This document shows, in pieces, positions 26,574 to 34,518 of a stretch of 64,000 nucleotides of DNA. Each line of letters opens with the position of its first letter. Position 1 is the stretch's first letter. The notes beneath the pieces are model-generated. The model saw only the letters and a list, made by a program, of their open reading frames with translations. It was not told where the DNA came from and did no database searches. Location: positions 186,001-250,000 of the forward strand of contig JBBIME010000006.1 of NCBI GenBank assembly GCA_037444575.1. The letters run 5' to 3'. A program made the position numbers and the translations under genes. Source of the stretch: Bacteriovorax sp037444575 (lineage in GTDB: Bacteria > Bdellovibrionota > Bacteriovoracia > Bacteriovoracales > Bacteriovoracaceae).

Positions 26574-26942
26574 ATGAGTAACCCTTTTCAAGTTATAGGC
26601 GGAAACGCGATCTCTGAATCAGAAGAAAATAAAAAATTAGACCTAAATTCTCGTCTTAAAAATTTAGTTGGTTCTGCTCCAATTATGCTTTTTATGAAGG
26701 GAACACCAGATATGCCTCAATGTGGTTTCTCTGCCAATGTGGTAAGAATCCTTAACGGTTTCAACGTAAGCTATAATGCTTTTAATATCCTCTCTGACAT
26801 GGATATTAGAGAAGGCCTGAAACAATATTCAAACTGGCCGACATACCCTCAGCTTTATGTAAAAGGTGAATTGATTGGCGGAAACGACATCGTCACTGAA
26901 ATGTTAAATAGTGGTGAATTAGAACAAGTTTTAAAACTGTAA
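26574..26942 (+). CDS. grxD: Monothiol glutaredoxin, CGFS type
   Basis: 122 aa. The active site MPQCGFSANVV has a single cysteine (Cys50), diagnostic of Grx4-type monothiol glutaredoxins. The glutathione-binding residues around TYPQLYVKGELIGGNDIV are also conserved. These proteins carry [2Fe-2S] clusters and form complexes with BolA. A short N-terminal extension (about 20 residues) is longer than in E. coli Grx4. It forms an operon with bolA and ends at a strong terminator. Confidence 0.93.
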   Translation: MSNPFQVIGGNAISESEENKKLDLNSRLKNLVGSAPIMLFMKGTPDMPQCGFSANVVRILNGFNVSYNAFNILSDMDIREGLKQYSNWPTYPQLYVKGELIGGNDIVTEMLNSGELEQVLKL

Positions 26943-26951
26943 TACAAAAAT

Positions 26952-26982
26952 AAAAAAGGGTTCCAGAGGAACCCTTTTTTTT
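26952..26982. terminator. Intrinsic terminator after grxD
   Basis: GGGTTCC/GGAACCC stem with a short loop, an A-run before and eight T after. It also lies at the 3' end of the convergent receiver gene, so it can act on both strands. Confidence 0.92.
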
Positions 26983-27346
26983 ATAAATCGTTTGAAATAT
27001 CTCTTATGAGTTCGTCTAGATCAAAAGGCTTCGAGAAAAATTTCTTTGCCCCTGCTTTAAGAGCGTCATCAACACTCACATCAGCTTGTCCTGAAACGAA
27101 ATAAAATTTCGGTTTGGGTGCCATTCTGTTAACGTGACCAAGAACCGCCATCCCATTTCCATTGGGCATTTTATAGTCTGAGACAACAATATCAATTTTT
27201 CGATTATCTAAAATTTTGATGGCATCATTTCCACAAATCGCAGTGACTGTGTCATAACCACAGTATCTAAACTCTTCTTCCATCAACTCTAGTATATCGG
27301 GCTCATCGTCCACGATTAATACTGTAATATTTTTCTTATTGGGCAT
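26981..27346 (-). CDS. Receiver-only response regulator
   Basis: 121 aa, a single CheY-like receiver. Asp13/Asp14, phospho-acceptor Asp57 (VVSDYKMP), Ser85 (VSGQAD) and Lys106 (SKPF) are present. There is no output domain. No kinase is adjacent, so the partner is unknown. The CFI-box gene ends 29 bp from its start; the two are probably separate units or loosely coupled. Confidence 0.9.
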   Translation of the reverse strand: MPNKKNITVLIVDDEPDILELMEEEFRYCGYDTVTAICGNDAIKILDNRKIDIVVSDYKMPNGNGMAVLGHVNRMAPKPKFYFVSGQADVSVDDALKAGAKKFFSKPFDLDELIRDISNDL

Positions 27347-27374
27347 CGCAAAATCCTAATAACAATTTTTTTTA

Positions 27375-28739
27375 TTATAAACGAATATTTTTTAATAAAG
27401 TTTTATTTTTTCTTAATATATTAAGAAAATGTAAAGATACAAGGAATATTAACGTTATCAGGCCATAATTGAAGATAAAGTAGAGTGTGTATGCAAATCC
27501 ACGAACTATAAAACGAAGTGTTTCGCTTTTATAAATGATCAAAGCATAGTGTGGGGCAGTTCCATAATAGAATCGGATAAACTTTCGACCAAGCCAGCTG
27601 TTGGCCAAAACGTGATCTCTATAGGCCCTAAAATAATTTGTGATGTAGTGCTCTTCTCCAAATCCCGCCGTGAGAATATAGCAAGCTTGTTTTTTCAAGA
27701 GCTCTTGAATTTGAGTTGGAGTTCCTGCTCGTGAAACTGAAAGCTGAGTTGCAAATAAAAATTTATCTTCTAAGGCAATAGAGATGTTATATGGGGTGCC
27801 ATTCTGTAAACCGTTAAGTGTGAATTGCCCACTTTGCTGAGTGGTAATATCATTGGCAAAAATTGATCCCGCAACGCTCCCAATTGATGCATTAATCATG
27901 ACTGGCGCTGATGCAGAATAAGCAATTACCTTTTTAAAAAGTGTTGAATCCATCGTGGTGCTTGTACTAAAAGTTCCAAGCAGACGCCCATCTCCTTTTC
28001 TTAAATCGTTTAAATAAACAACAATGGGATTTGTGCTATCGTAAATGCGATTGCTCATTTGTGCTTCAAAATAGACTCCACCACTAAAATTGGCATTTGC
28101 CGGATCAATTGTTGTAAGCCCACTATCCGTATTTAAAACCTGATCTGTTAGAAAAAAATAAAGTATCGGTTTAAAAATAGCTGCAGCAGCAGTTGAAGTT
28201 GGATGAAGAGATCCGGCACCGGCCGCAGCAGGACTACAAATCCCAGCTGGATTATTGTTAGCAATAACTGATTTGCAGATATCTTTTGGATTAATACTAA
28301 AGTTAACTAAACGGTTTGCCTCATTTGAGTAAAGAAAAGGTACTCCGTTTAAAGTTGATACTCCACTCACGAAAAAGGGCGATCCGCTTCCTCCCCCTTT
28401 TACTGCAACATAAAGATACTTACTTCCCCCTACAGTTATTAAAAGAGGAAAAGTCACAAAATGAGAAGTCAAAGTGATATCAAAGAGAGAGGTTACTCCG
28501 TTAGCAACTTTGAGTGTTGAAAAATTAATCTGCCCTGCAACTGCATTTTGAATCGGCAGATAAACTTTCGCTGGAGCTGATTCACTTGTGGCATCTCCAC
28601 TTGGAGAATCTACGCCCAAATTAAAATTTACGTTGGTTGTTCCCGTAACAACTAAATTGACAGGATCGTTTATGCGCACAGAGTCCGCAGCAAAGACATT
28701 GAGCGATAATAAGATGGTGATAAAAGAAAGAAATTTCAT
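27375..28739 (-). CDS. Secreted CFI-box C-terminal domain protein
   Basis: 454 aa. A signal peptide (1-17, ending VFAA) is followed by a beta-rich region of about 330 residues with several Ser/Gly-rich loops. The C-terminus has CYILTAGFGEEHY, then basic and aromatic residues, then a hydrophobic span and a basic tail. That matches the CFI-box-CTERM domain (Cys-Phe-Ile-Ala-Thr-Ala-Ala-Tyr-Gly type) with Tyr for Phe and changes at the Ala positions. The cysteine and the Thr-Ala are kept. The family's function is unknown, although the C-terminal span suggests anchoring. RBS GGATG is weak. Confidence 0.7.
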   Translation of the reverse strand: MKFLSFITILLSLNVFAADSVRINDPVNLVVTGTTNVNFNLGVDSPSGDATSESAPAKVYLPIQNAVAGQINFSTLKVANGVTSLFDITLTSHFVTFPLLITVGGSKYLYVAVKGGGSGSPFFVSGVSTLNGVPFLYSNEANRLVNFSINPKDICKSVIANNNPAGICSPAAAGAGSLHPTSTAAAAIFKPILYFFLTDQVLNTDSGLTTIDPANANFSGGVYFEAQMSNRIYDSTNPIVVYLNDLRKGDGRLLGTFSTSTTMDSTLFKKVIAYSASAPVMINASIGSVAGSIFANDITTQQSGQFTLNGLQNGTPYNISIALEDKFLFATQLSVSRAGTPTQIQELLKKQACYILTAGFGEEHYITNYFRAYRDHVLANSWLGRKFIRFYYGTAPHYALIIYKSETLRFIVRGFAYTLYFIFNYGLITLIFLVSLHFLNILRKNKTLLKNIRL

Positions 28740-28822
28740 CCAAAAATTATCTCTTTATTTAAAGTGCCTCGTCAAACATTTAAGGCATTGATTTATGCTC
28801 ACTCTTTCACTATTTTAGCAAT

Positions 28823-29695
28823 ATGAGCAAATTCCTAATCAATATTAACGGTGAACTTTTTGATGAAACGACAGCGAAAATCTCTGTCTTTGATCGCGGT
28901 TTCCTTTATGGGGATTCCGTTTATGAGGCCACTCGCACTTTTAATCGAGTCGCTTTCAGAATCAATCAGCACCTCGATCGCCTTTTTAATTCGGCCCAGA
29001 AAATTGAACTCACTCCTACTCTTTCTAAAACGGAAATTTTAAAAGCGATTGATCAAACTATAAAAGCCTCGCCTCACGATAATGTCTCTCTTCGAATTAT
29101 TTTAACCAGAGGAACTAATCGCGATATCGGACTTGATCCCGAGCTTGCTCCCAATAACAATTTAATCATCATCTCTAAATCTATTCCTCCCAATCCTGAC
29201 TGGTGGTACACGACTGGGCTTTCGATGATTTTTCATAAAAAGAAAAGCACTCAAAAGGGGTCACTTCCTAAATCAGGAAATTACCAGGAAAACGTTCTTG
29301 CTCACAAAGAAGCACTCTCCCGTGGAGCTAATGATGCCATCATGGTTAACTCTGAAGGACACGTAACAGAAGGAAGCACGAGCAATATCTGGCTTATAAA
29401 AGACGGGATCATTTATACGCCAACTCTCACCGATGGCGTTCTTGAAGGGCTTACTCGCAAAACCCTATTCGAGATGGCAGCGCGCCAAAAAATTGAAATG
29501 AGAGAAGCTTCTTTGACGCAAGAAGACTTTTTGAACGCCGATGAGTGCTTCATTACAAGCACGACCCGAAACATTGTCCCAGTCACCAAAATTGAGGATC
29601 AAAAAATAGGCAAAGGACTTCCAGGAATTCGAACGATGGAGCTTTTAAAAAGCTATCTCGATTACGTAAGCTCGGAACATCCTAAAGAAATTTAA
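28823..29695 (+). CDS. PLP-dependent class IV aminotransferase
   Basis: 290 aa. Fold-type IV PLP enzyme. The N-terminal FDRGFLYGDSVYEATR motif and the catalytic Lys150 (LPKSGNYQENVL) are present; the EGSTSNIW motif precedes the phosphate-binding loop. This fits branched-chain aminotransferase, D-amino acid transaminase or aminodeoxychorismate lyase; sequence alone does not separate them, although the length and the DRGF start are closest to D-amino acid or branched-chain types. No operon partner. Cytoplasmic. Confidence 0.85.
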   Translation: MSKFLININGELFDETTAKISVFDRGFLYGDSVYEATRTFNRVAFRINQHLDRLFNSAQKIELTPTLSKTEILKAIDQTIKASPHDNVSLRIILTRGTNRDIGLDPELAPNNNLIIISKSIPPNPDWWYTTGLSMIFHKKKSTQKGSLPKSGNYQENVLAHKEALSRGANDAIMVNSEGHVTEGSTSNIWLIKDGIIYTPTLTDGVLEGLTRKTLFEMAARQKIEMREASLTQEDFLNADECFITSTTRNIVPVTKIEDQKIGKGLPGIRTMELLKSYLDYVSSEHPKEI

Positions 29696-29715
29696 GGATG
29701 TGCTCTAAAATGAAA

Positions 29716-29744
29716 TTGACATCCCCTCTGCCTCCAAGTATTAC
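29716..29744 (+). promoter_or_regulatory. Sigma-70-type promoter before rpsD
   Basis: A perfect -35 hexamer TTGACA (29716-29721), a 17-nt spacer, and -10 TATTAC (29739-29744). It would start transcription near 29751 and leave an 85-nt leader before rpsD. A leader of this length could carry autoregulation by S4, but I see no definite structure. Confidence 0.55.
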
Positions 29745-29835
29745 TAACGGACGTATTTTTTTTAAAATCACAGCTTAAAGTAAAATATAAACTTGCTGAA
29801 GTTGTTAAATAGTTAATTATTAGGGGAAAGTTTAC

Positions 29836-30456
29836 ATGGCACGAAGTACTACAGGAAGAAGCCGTTTTAAAATCCAAAGATCACTAGGAATTGAACTTCC
29901 AGGTCTAGGAAAAGCTGGCGCTCTAGAAAGAAGACCATACGGTCCAGGTCAACACGGAAACAAAAGAAAGAAAATTTCTGACTTTGCTGTTCGTATGAAA
30001 GAAAAGCAAAAACTTAGATATCACTATGGTCTTCGCGAAGGCCAACTTGTTAACTACGTAAAGAAAGCTAAAAAAGATAAATCAAGAGCATGGATGGAAA
30101 CACTTCTAATCACTCTTGAAAGAAGATTAGCTAACGTTATCTTCCGTCTTAACTGGGCTCCATCAATGCCAGCAGCAAACCAAATGGTTTCTCACGGATT
30201 GGTTCTTGTTAACGGAAAGAAAATCAACGTAGCTGGATACACAATCCAAAAAGGTGATGTAATCACTCTTACAGAAAGAGGATACAACTCACTTAACTTT
30301 ACTCAAGCTCAAGCGACTCCAAGACTTCCATCTGTTCCAGCTTGTTTCACAATTGATGGTAAATCAGCGAAGGTTGTAGATCTTCCACTTCCATCAGACA
30401 TTCCTTTCGAATACGAAGGACAGCTCGTAACAGAGTACTACTGGAAAGTTAAATAA
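29836..30456 (+). CDS. rpsD: 30S ribosomal protein S4
   Basis: 206 aa, standard length. The N-terminus ARSTTGRSRFKIQRSLGIEL lacks the Zn-binding cysteines of the C+ type, so it is a cysteine-free S4. The motif LERRPYGPGQHG is followed by an S4 RNA-binding domain (about 95-160) with ANQMVSHGLVLVNGKKIN. It binds 16S rRNA early in 30S assembly. It stands alone rather than in the alpha operon with rpoA. Codon use is enriched for GGA and CTT like other highly expressed genes. It ends at an intrinsic terminator. Confidence 0.97.
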   Translation: MARSTTGRSRFKIQRSLGIELPGLGKAGALERRPYGPGQHGNKRKKISDFAVRMKEKQKLRYHYGLREGQLVNYVKKAKKDKSRAWMETLLITLERRLANVIFRLNWAPSMPAANQMVSHGLVLVNGKKINVAGYTIQKGDVITLTERGYNSLNFTQAQATPRLPSVPACFTIDGKSAKVVDLPLPSDIPFEYEGQLVTEYYWKVK

Positions 30457-30480
30457 TTTTTTAAATACATTCAGTATAAA

Positions 30481-30509
30481 AAAAAGCCAGCACTATGCTG
30501 GCTTTTTTA
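30481..30509 (+). terminator. Intrinsic terminator of rpsD
   Basis: AGCCAGCA/TGCTGGCT stem with a short loop, preceded by an A-run and followed by six or more T. Confidence 0.93.
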
Positions 30510-30517
30510 TTTTCATT

Positions 30518-30691
30518 TCAGAAAACGTCATAGCACAAGCTTGGATTATTTAGAGATTCATTAAAGGTTTGTGCTAAATCGCCTGAAAAGGCTTCTCGAG
30601 AATTTTGGAAGTTTTCTGATGGGTGAAGAAATGACCCCTTGCAAGTTTCTTTTAATCCACCCACCAGTTTTTTAATCTTATCAGAAACCAC
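30518..30691 (-). pseudogene. Short reading frame, possible gene remnant
   Basis: A 57-codon frame opens at a GTG (30691), with no clear Shine-Dalgarno, and runs to a TGA at 30518. The open frame extends about nine codons further back to a TGA at the end of the small membrane gene, without an ATG. The translation (KIKKLVGGLKETCKG... then NNPSLCYDVF) looks protein-like, with two cysteines. It could be the C-terminal end of a decayed gene. Otherwise this 260-bp gap after rpsD holds nothing I can name. Confidence 0.25.
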
Positions 30692-30716
30692 AAATATATC
30701 AATTGAACATTTTCTT

Positions 30717-30956
30717 TCACTGATTTCTAATCAATGAGTTTTGAGCTCTTGCCTTTAACCATCGCCGAAAAGCAACCATGGCCCAAATGGACTCGACCAT
30801 CCCAAAAGGCCAAGCTCCTTGCAAGAAACCATATAAAGATCCTAACAAGCAAGATGCAGCAAATGCTAAGATAAACCATGAACTGCGCTGTTCAAGAGCG
30901 TAGAAGATCAGCATTGATGTAACCGAGAATAATCCAAATGCTGTAAGAAGATCCAT
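30717..30956 (-). CDS. Small inner-membrane protein
   Basis: 79 aa with two or three hydrophobic segments (about 3-18, 27-44 and 48-62). The pattern FYALEQRSSWFILAFA...YGFLQGAWPFGMVESIWA is shared with small uncharacterised membrane proteins seen in many Proteobacteria, but I know no function. It starts 1 nt after the nadD stop, so it is translated from the same transcript as the zinc-finger histone gene and nadD. Confidence 0.7.
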   Translation of the reverse strand: MDLLTAFGLFSVTSMLIFYALEQRSSWFILAFAASCLLGSLYGFLQGAWPFGMVESIWAMVAFRRWLKARAQNSLIRNQ

Positions 30957-30957
30957 G

Positions 30958-31572
30958 CTAAGACTTCCTTATATCTGTCGAAGAAATATTCATGTAGGGA
31001 TGCTCATCGAGATAATGGACTTCTAATTTTGGATTCATTTTCAAAAGCTCTTTTTCAATTTTCACATAATCAGATTTAGAAAATTTTCTTGGAACCACAT
31101 ACAACTTCGTGAGCGCCTTCATAATCACTTCAGGATTTTTCCACTTAAGAAGATCCATAAAAGAGTCATCCCCCATCAAAAAATTTTTTTCAGGGATTTT
31201 TACAAATGGAAGCCAAGAAGAAGTTGGATTGCTTTCTTTTTTAACAAGAAATCCAGGATAAAGAGAATAAGGAGTCTCTTTGAGGTTCTCTGCTAACTTT
31301 TTAAATTCATCAAAAACATTTTCAGCAATCGAGAGCTCTTTAAAGGGATTGCGATCAGGAACAATCAGGATATTTTTTTCAGGGCAAAGATCTAGGCATG
31401 CGCGATGGCCTTCGTGAAATGGATTAAAACTTCCACCAAAAAAAGTTATGGAGTTTGAAATGGTATGTTTTAAAAAAAGTTTTGAGAGTTCTGCTTGATT
31501 ATGATTGCCTGAAGAATCAGGCATAAACTCGAAACAATCTGCAATCTTTAAAAGTTTTTCCTGTTCATTCAT
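30958..31572 (-). CDS. nadD: Nicotinate-nucleotide adenylyltransferase
   Basis: 204 aa. The nucleotidyltransferase signature FFGGSFNPFHEGH (GxFDPxHxGH type) is followed by VPDRNPFKE, and the C-terminal ISSTDIR motif closes the active site. It would make deamido-NAD from nicotinate mononucleotide and ATP. The first ~40 residues are an extension before the usual start of the family. The protein stops only two residues after ISSTDIR, so the C-terminus is short. It overlaps the upstream zinc-finger histone gene by 8 nt. Confidence 0.88.
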   Translation of the reverse strand: MNEQEKLLKIADCFEFMPDSSGNHNQAELSKLFLKHTISNSITFFGGSFNPFHEGHRACLDLCPEKNILIVPDRNPFKELSIAENVFDEFKKLAENLKETPYSLYPGFLVKKESNPTSSWLPFVKIPEKNFLMGDDSFMDLLKWKNPEVIMKALTKLYVVPRKFSKSDYVKIEKELLKMNPKLEVHYLDEHPYMNISSTDIRKS

Positions 31573-32026
31573 AATCCCTGTCCATCACCGTTTTTCGTCC
31601 TTCGCTTCTTGCTTTCTCCACCGCCCTATCAGTAAGGCGTCTTACTTGATGAGAGAGCGCTTCCATAACGTTTGCAGAAGTGTTCATATCGTACTTGTCT
31701 TTAATATAAGCTTTTAGTTTTGAAGCGACGATAAGAATCTCTTCATCCACCTCATTTTGAGATTGAGTTTGAGGCTTACTGGCCACAATGATCCGTCTAG
31801 GCCCAGCGTCACTTTCCGGAACATAATTTTCTTTTTTAGGAGAGCGGTTTTCTTCCGCCCACGAACTTTTATGATTCATCACAGGATTATGCAAATTCCA
31901 ACAATCAACAGAACAAAAAACCAATTTTTTGCAAGTGCTCACATTGCATGCTTGATAAACTGTATTAAAGCCAATCTCTTTTTTACAACTTCCACATTTG
32001 CGCCAATATGATTGTGTCCCTTCCAT
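31565..32026 (-). CDS. Zinc-finger (ZZ-type-like) bacterial histone-fold protein
   Basis: 153 aa. The N-terminal region has a cross-brace metal-binding pattern: Cys11, Cys14, Cys27, Cys32, Cys38, Cys42, plus His46 and His52. A Pro/Lys/Ser-rich linker (about 55-93) leads to a C-terminal domain (94-153) that reads as a histone fold: EEILIVASKLKAYI, MNTSANVMEALSHQ and GRKTVMDRDY. The last mirrors the R-x-T/D clamp of archaeal histones (HMfB: GRKTIKAEDI). Bacterial histones have been reported in Bdellovibrio, and a class with N-terminal zinc-finger domains has been described computationally. DNA-binding is inferred. The RBS AAGGAG precedes the ATG. First gene of an operon with nadD and a small membrane protein. 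Confidence 0.78.
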   Translation of the reverse strand: MEGTQSYWRKCGSCKKEIGFNTVYQACNVSTCKKLVFCSVDCWNLHNPVMNHKSSWAEENRSPKKENYVPESDAGPRRIIVASKPQTQSQNEVDEEILIVASKLKAYIKDKYDMNTSANVMEALSHQVRRLTDRAVEKARSEGRKTVMDRDYE

Positions 32027-32058
32027 AGATGCTCCTTTTTAGATAGAATCATTTTAAC

Positions 32059-32415
32059 ATGAATTTTGAAACCGAATATAAAAACATAATTTTCCGTATT
32101 TCACTTGAGAAAGTCGAAGGCACTGATGTCTTATCCCTTCTTGGCGATAAATTTAATCGGCTTCCAAATCAAACGATAATCCAAATAAAAAAAGGCAATC
32201 TCGTTGCCTACAACCTATTTATCCAATCAATCAATAAGGAAGAGGAACGTACTCATTACTGGAGTAATATTCTTCTCACTAGTAACCTCGATGAGATATT
32301 AGAAGATCTTGGGAATTTTTTAGACAGTGAAGAAATATTAGAATCGATTGTTAAAAACTGGCAGTTAGCAGGAAGTGAATCAGGGCCAGCATGGATGCTG
32401 ACCCCGAAAAAATGA
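32059..32415 (+). CDS. Protein of unknown function
   Basis: 118 aa, cytoplasmic, acidic C-terminal half with a helical stretch LDEILEDLGNFLDSEEILESIV. N-terminal half is beta-rich with basic residues. No known family is recognised. It is divergent to the histone gene (32 bp apart) and its stop lies 1 nt before the convergent lipoprotein gene's stop. No Shine-Dalgarno is clear (TTTTAAC before the ATG). The frame has normal codon use, so it is probably real. Confidence 0.45.
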   Translation: MNFETEYKNIIFRISLEKVEGTDVLSLLGDKFNRLPNQTIIQIKKGNLVAYNLFIQSINKEEERTHYWSNILLTSNLDEILEDLGNFLDSEEILESIVKNWQLAGSESGPAWMLTPKK

Positions 32416-32416
32416 T

Positions 32417-33016
32417 TTATCGACAAAAAGATTGATTTAAAATAATTCTTTGAATCCAAGAAGCATTTCCTGAAAATTGAGCTGACTCAGATGTATCTCC
32501 TTTAGCAGCAATAGAAAGACGGACATCTTGATGAGTTGTTCTATCAATAAATTGAATCCACTGAGAGCCATAAACGGTTCTGTAATAAGTCTGGCAAATT
32601 TCTTGTCCATTGGGACCAGCGGGTTGGCAAACAGTATAAGGTTCATTGTATGTACAAGCTTGATACATTTGTTGTGGATTCGAATCAACTGATGAAGTTC
32701 TAACTTCTCCAGCAAGATCTACATTTTGTCCAATTTGTGATGAACTCAGTTTGAAAGTTCCATTGTCAGGAATACTTGTATTACCTGGAATAAGGAAATG
32801 AAATTTTTCATTGGCGTCGTTGTTTAAACGAAGAACAATCTTTTTACCGAAAGTGGACTCGCGCAAATCGGCAGAATAAGTTCCTACTCTTAAAAGATGA
32901 GTATCCCCATTTGAATTTACCAATTTTAGATCTTTTGTTACATTAAGCTGGCCTTCAATTCTTTCACAACCAACAAAGAAAACAGCGGCAAGCAATACCG
33001 TGAATAGAAATTTCAT
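32417..33016 (-). CDS. Lipoprotein of unknown function
   Basis: 199 aa. The signal peptide ends in a lipobox FFVGC (Cys17), so it is likely a lipoprotein. The mature part is beta-rich, with four cysteines in one stretch (about 120-145) that could form two disulfides. No family is recognised. AAGGAG precedes the ATG. Its stop is adjacent to that of the convergent gene at 32059. Confidence 0.68.
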   Translation of the reverse strand: MKFLFTVLLAAVFFVGCERIEGQLNVTKDLKLVNSNGDTHLLRVGTYSADLRESTFGKKIVLRLNNDANEKFHFLIPGNTSIPDNGTFKLSSSQIGQNVDLAGEVRTSSVDSNPQQMYQACTYNEPYTVCQPAGPNGQEICQTYYRTVYGSQWIQFIDRTTHQDVRLSIAAKGDTSESAQFSGNASWIQRIILNQSFCR

Positions 33017-33210
33017 AAAAACTCCTTAGTTAATAAAACTCTAATAAAGATAGAGTATCAATACCAAATTTAATTGGGCAAGAAAATGAGATTGTTTGTA
33101 AGATTTTGATTTTCTTGTAAGAAATCAAAGGCAAAATGGCCCCGATTCATAACAATTACCTCTTGGACGTTTACTTTTTAAAATTGTACATCTGCGCCCA
33201 CGAGGTGAAT

Positions 33211-34518
33211 ATGAAATTTAGTCCAATATTTATTTGTTTCTCAATTCTATTCTCAACAAGTCTTTTTTCATCTGAAAAAACAGATGCTGATTGGAAAACA
33301 TTAATTGCGTCTCACAAATTGCCCTATGCAGATCAATCCTATTGCTACACAGATGAATTCGGAAAAATTTACGGAGAGAATATCGACGAACATGTCCGTC
33401 TTGCTTCTGTATCAAAATTAGTGACTAGCCTTTGGGCAATGGATGTACTTGGATCTAATTTCAAATACAACACAAGGCTATTTATAAAAAATGGAAATCT
33501 CCATATTGCAGGAAGCTTTGATCCTTTTATGGGAAATACAAAAATGTTTTTCCTTCTCTCCCAATTAAATGATCTGGGTTACAAGAAGTTTGATACAATT
33601 ACTTTTGATAAAAATCTTTTGGTCTTCCCAAGCGCTGAAAGATATGTTGAAGATTATCCACAATTAACAGCTGACACCATCTCAAAATATCTATTGATCT
33701 ATTTTAACACGAACTCATGGACTAAAGATTTTAAAGACGAATATTCTCGAGTTGCCTCATTAGCGAAACCAAATAGAATGAGAAAAACTGTTTCTTTTGA
33801 AATTAAAAACGCAAAATTTGTAGATGTAAATCCATATGAACACGACACAGATGCGAGAATGCTTACACTCTCCTCGCCTCCTCTGTACAAATATTTAAAA
33901 GAAGTAAATGTTGTCTCTAATAATTTTGTGGCACACACTCTTTATCTCGGACTTGGAGGAGAACAAAAGTTTTCCAATTATCTCCTCGATCATTATGGAC
34001 TTACTTCCGACGCTATTCATTTTTGGACAGGAAGTGGTCTGCCGAAGTTTCAAGATGGAAAAAGAATGGATAATTATGCCACTTGCTCATCAATGCTCAA
34101 TTTAATTGAAGCATTAAAACTAAGTTGCGAAAGACAAGGAATTGAACTTTCAAACATTGTAGCCGTTCCAGGAAGTGACGCTGGCACTTTTAGAAATCGA
34201 GTCTTCCCGGCCGACTACAAAAATGCTTTTGTCGCAAAAAGTGGAACTCTTATGCACACTTCTACTCTGGCAGGAGCGATGAACACCAAAAAGGGATTCA
34301 ACTTTTATGGAATTTTTAATCAAACCTCAGACATTACAAGTGCAAAAATGGTACAAAATGAGATGGTAAAATCTATTATGACTGAAATGGGAGGACCGAA
34401 GGCGTTTAACTATCAGGTATCAGCATTTGATCCTTACGGGAATGACAACATCAAAAATCTTATAGATTCAATTTTAAATCACTCTGACTTTATTCCTTTT
34501 GAAGAAAATCTCTACTAA
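33211..34518 (+). CDS. dacB: D-alanyl-D-alanine carboxypeptidase/endopeptidase, PBP4 (S13) family
   Basis: 435 aa from the ATG at 33211, which follows GAGGTGAAT; a longer upstream frame has no RBS and the signal peptide fits this start (1-21, ending LFSS). The three penicillin-binding motifs are present: SVSK (Ser66-Lys69), SNN (VVSNNFVAHTL) and KSG (AKSGTLMHT). This is the S13 PBP4-type periplasmic enzyme that trims or cleaves peptidoglycan cross-links. In predatory bacteria, related enzymes reshape the prey cell wall, but whether this one is exported into prey cannot be read here. Its end overlaps the convergent DedA gene by 4 nt. Confidence 0.9.
   Translation: MKFSPIFICFSILFSTSLFSSEKTDADWKTLIASHKLPYADQSYCYTDEFGKIYGENIDEHVRLASVSKLVTSLWAMDVLGSNFKYNTRLFIKNGNLHIAGSFDPFMGNTKMFFLLSQLNDLGYKKFDTITFDKNLLVFPSAERYVEDYPQLTADTISKYLLIYFNTNSWTKDFKDEYSRVASLAKPNRMRKTVSFEIKNAKFVDVNPYEHDTDARMLTLSSPPLYKYLKEVNVVSNNFVAHTLYLGLGGEQKFSNYLLDHYGLTSDAIHFWTGSGLPKFQDGKRMDNYATCSSMLNLIEALKLSCERQGIELSNIVAVPGSDAGTFRNRVFPADYKNAFVAKSGTLMHTSTLAGAMNTKKGFNFYGIFNQTSDITSAKMVQNEMVKSIMTEMGGPKAFNYQVSAFDPYGNDNIKNLIDSILNHSDFIPFEENLY

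Noticed and set aside
28783..28800. GGCATTGATTTATGC before the aminotransferase gene
   Set aside because: Spacing is one base too long (N11) for a sigma-54 promoter.
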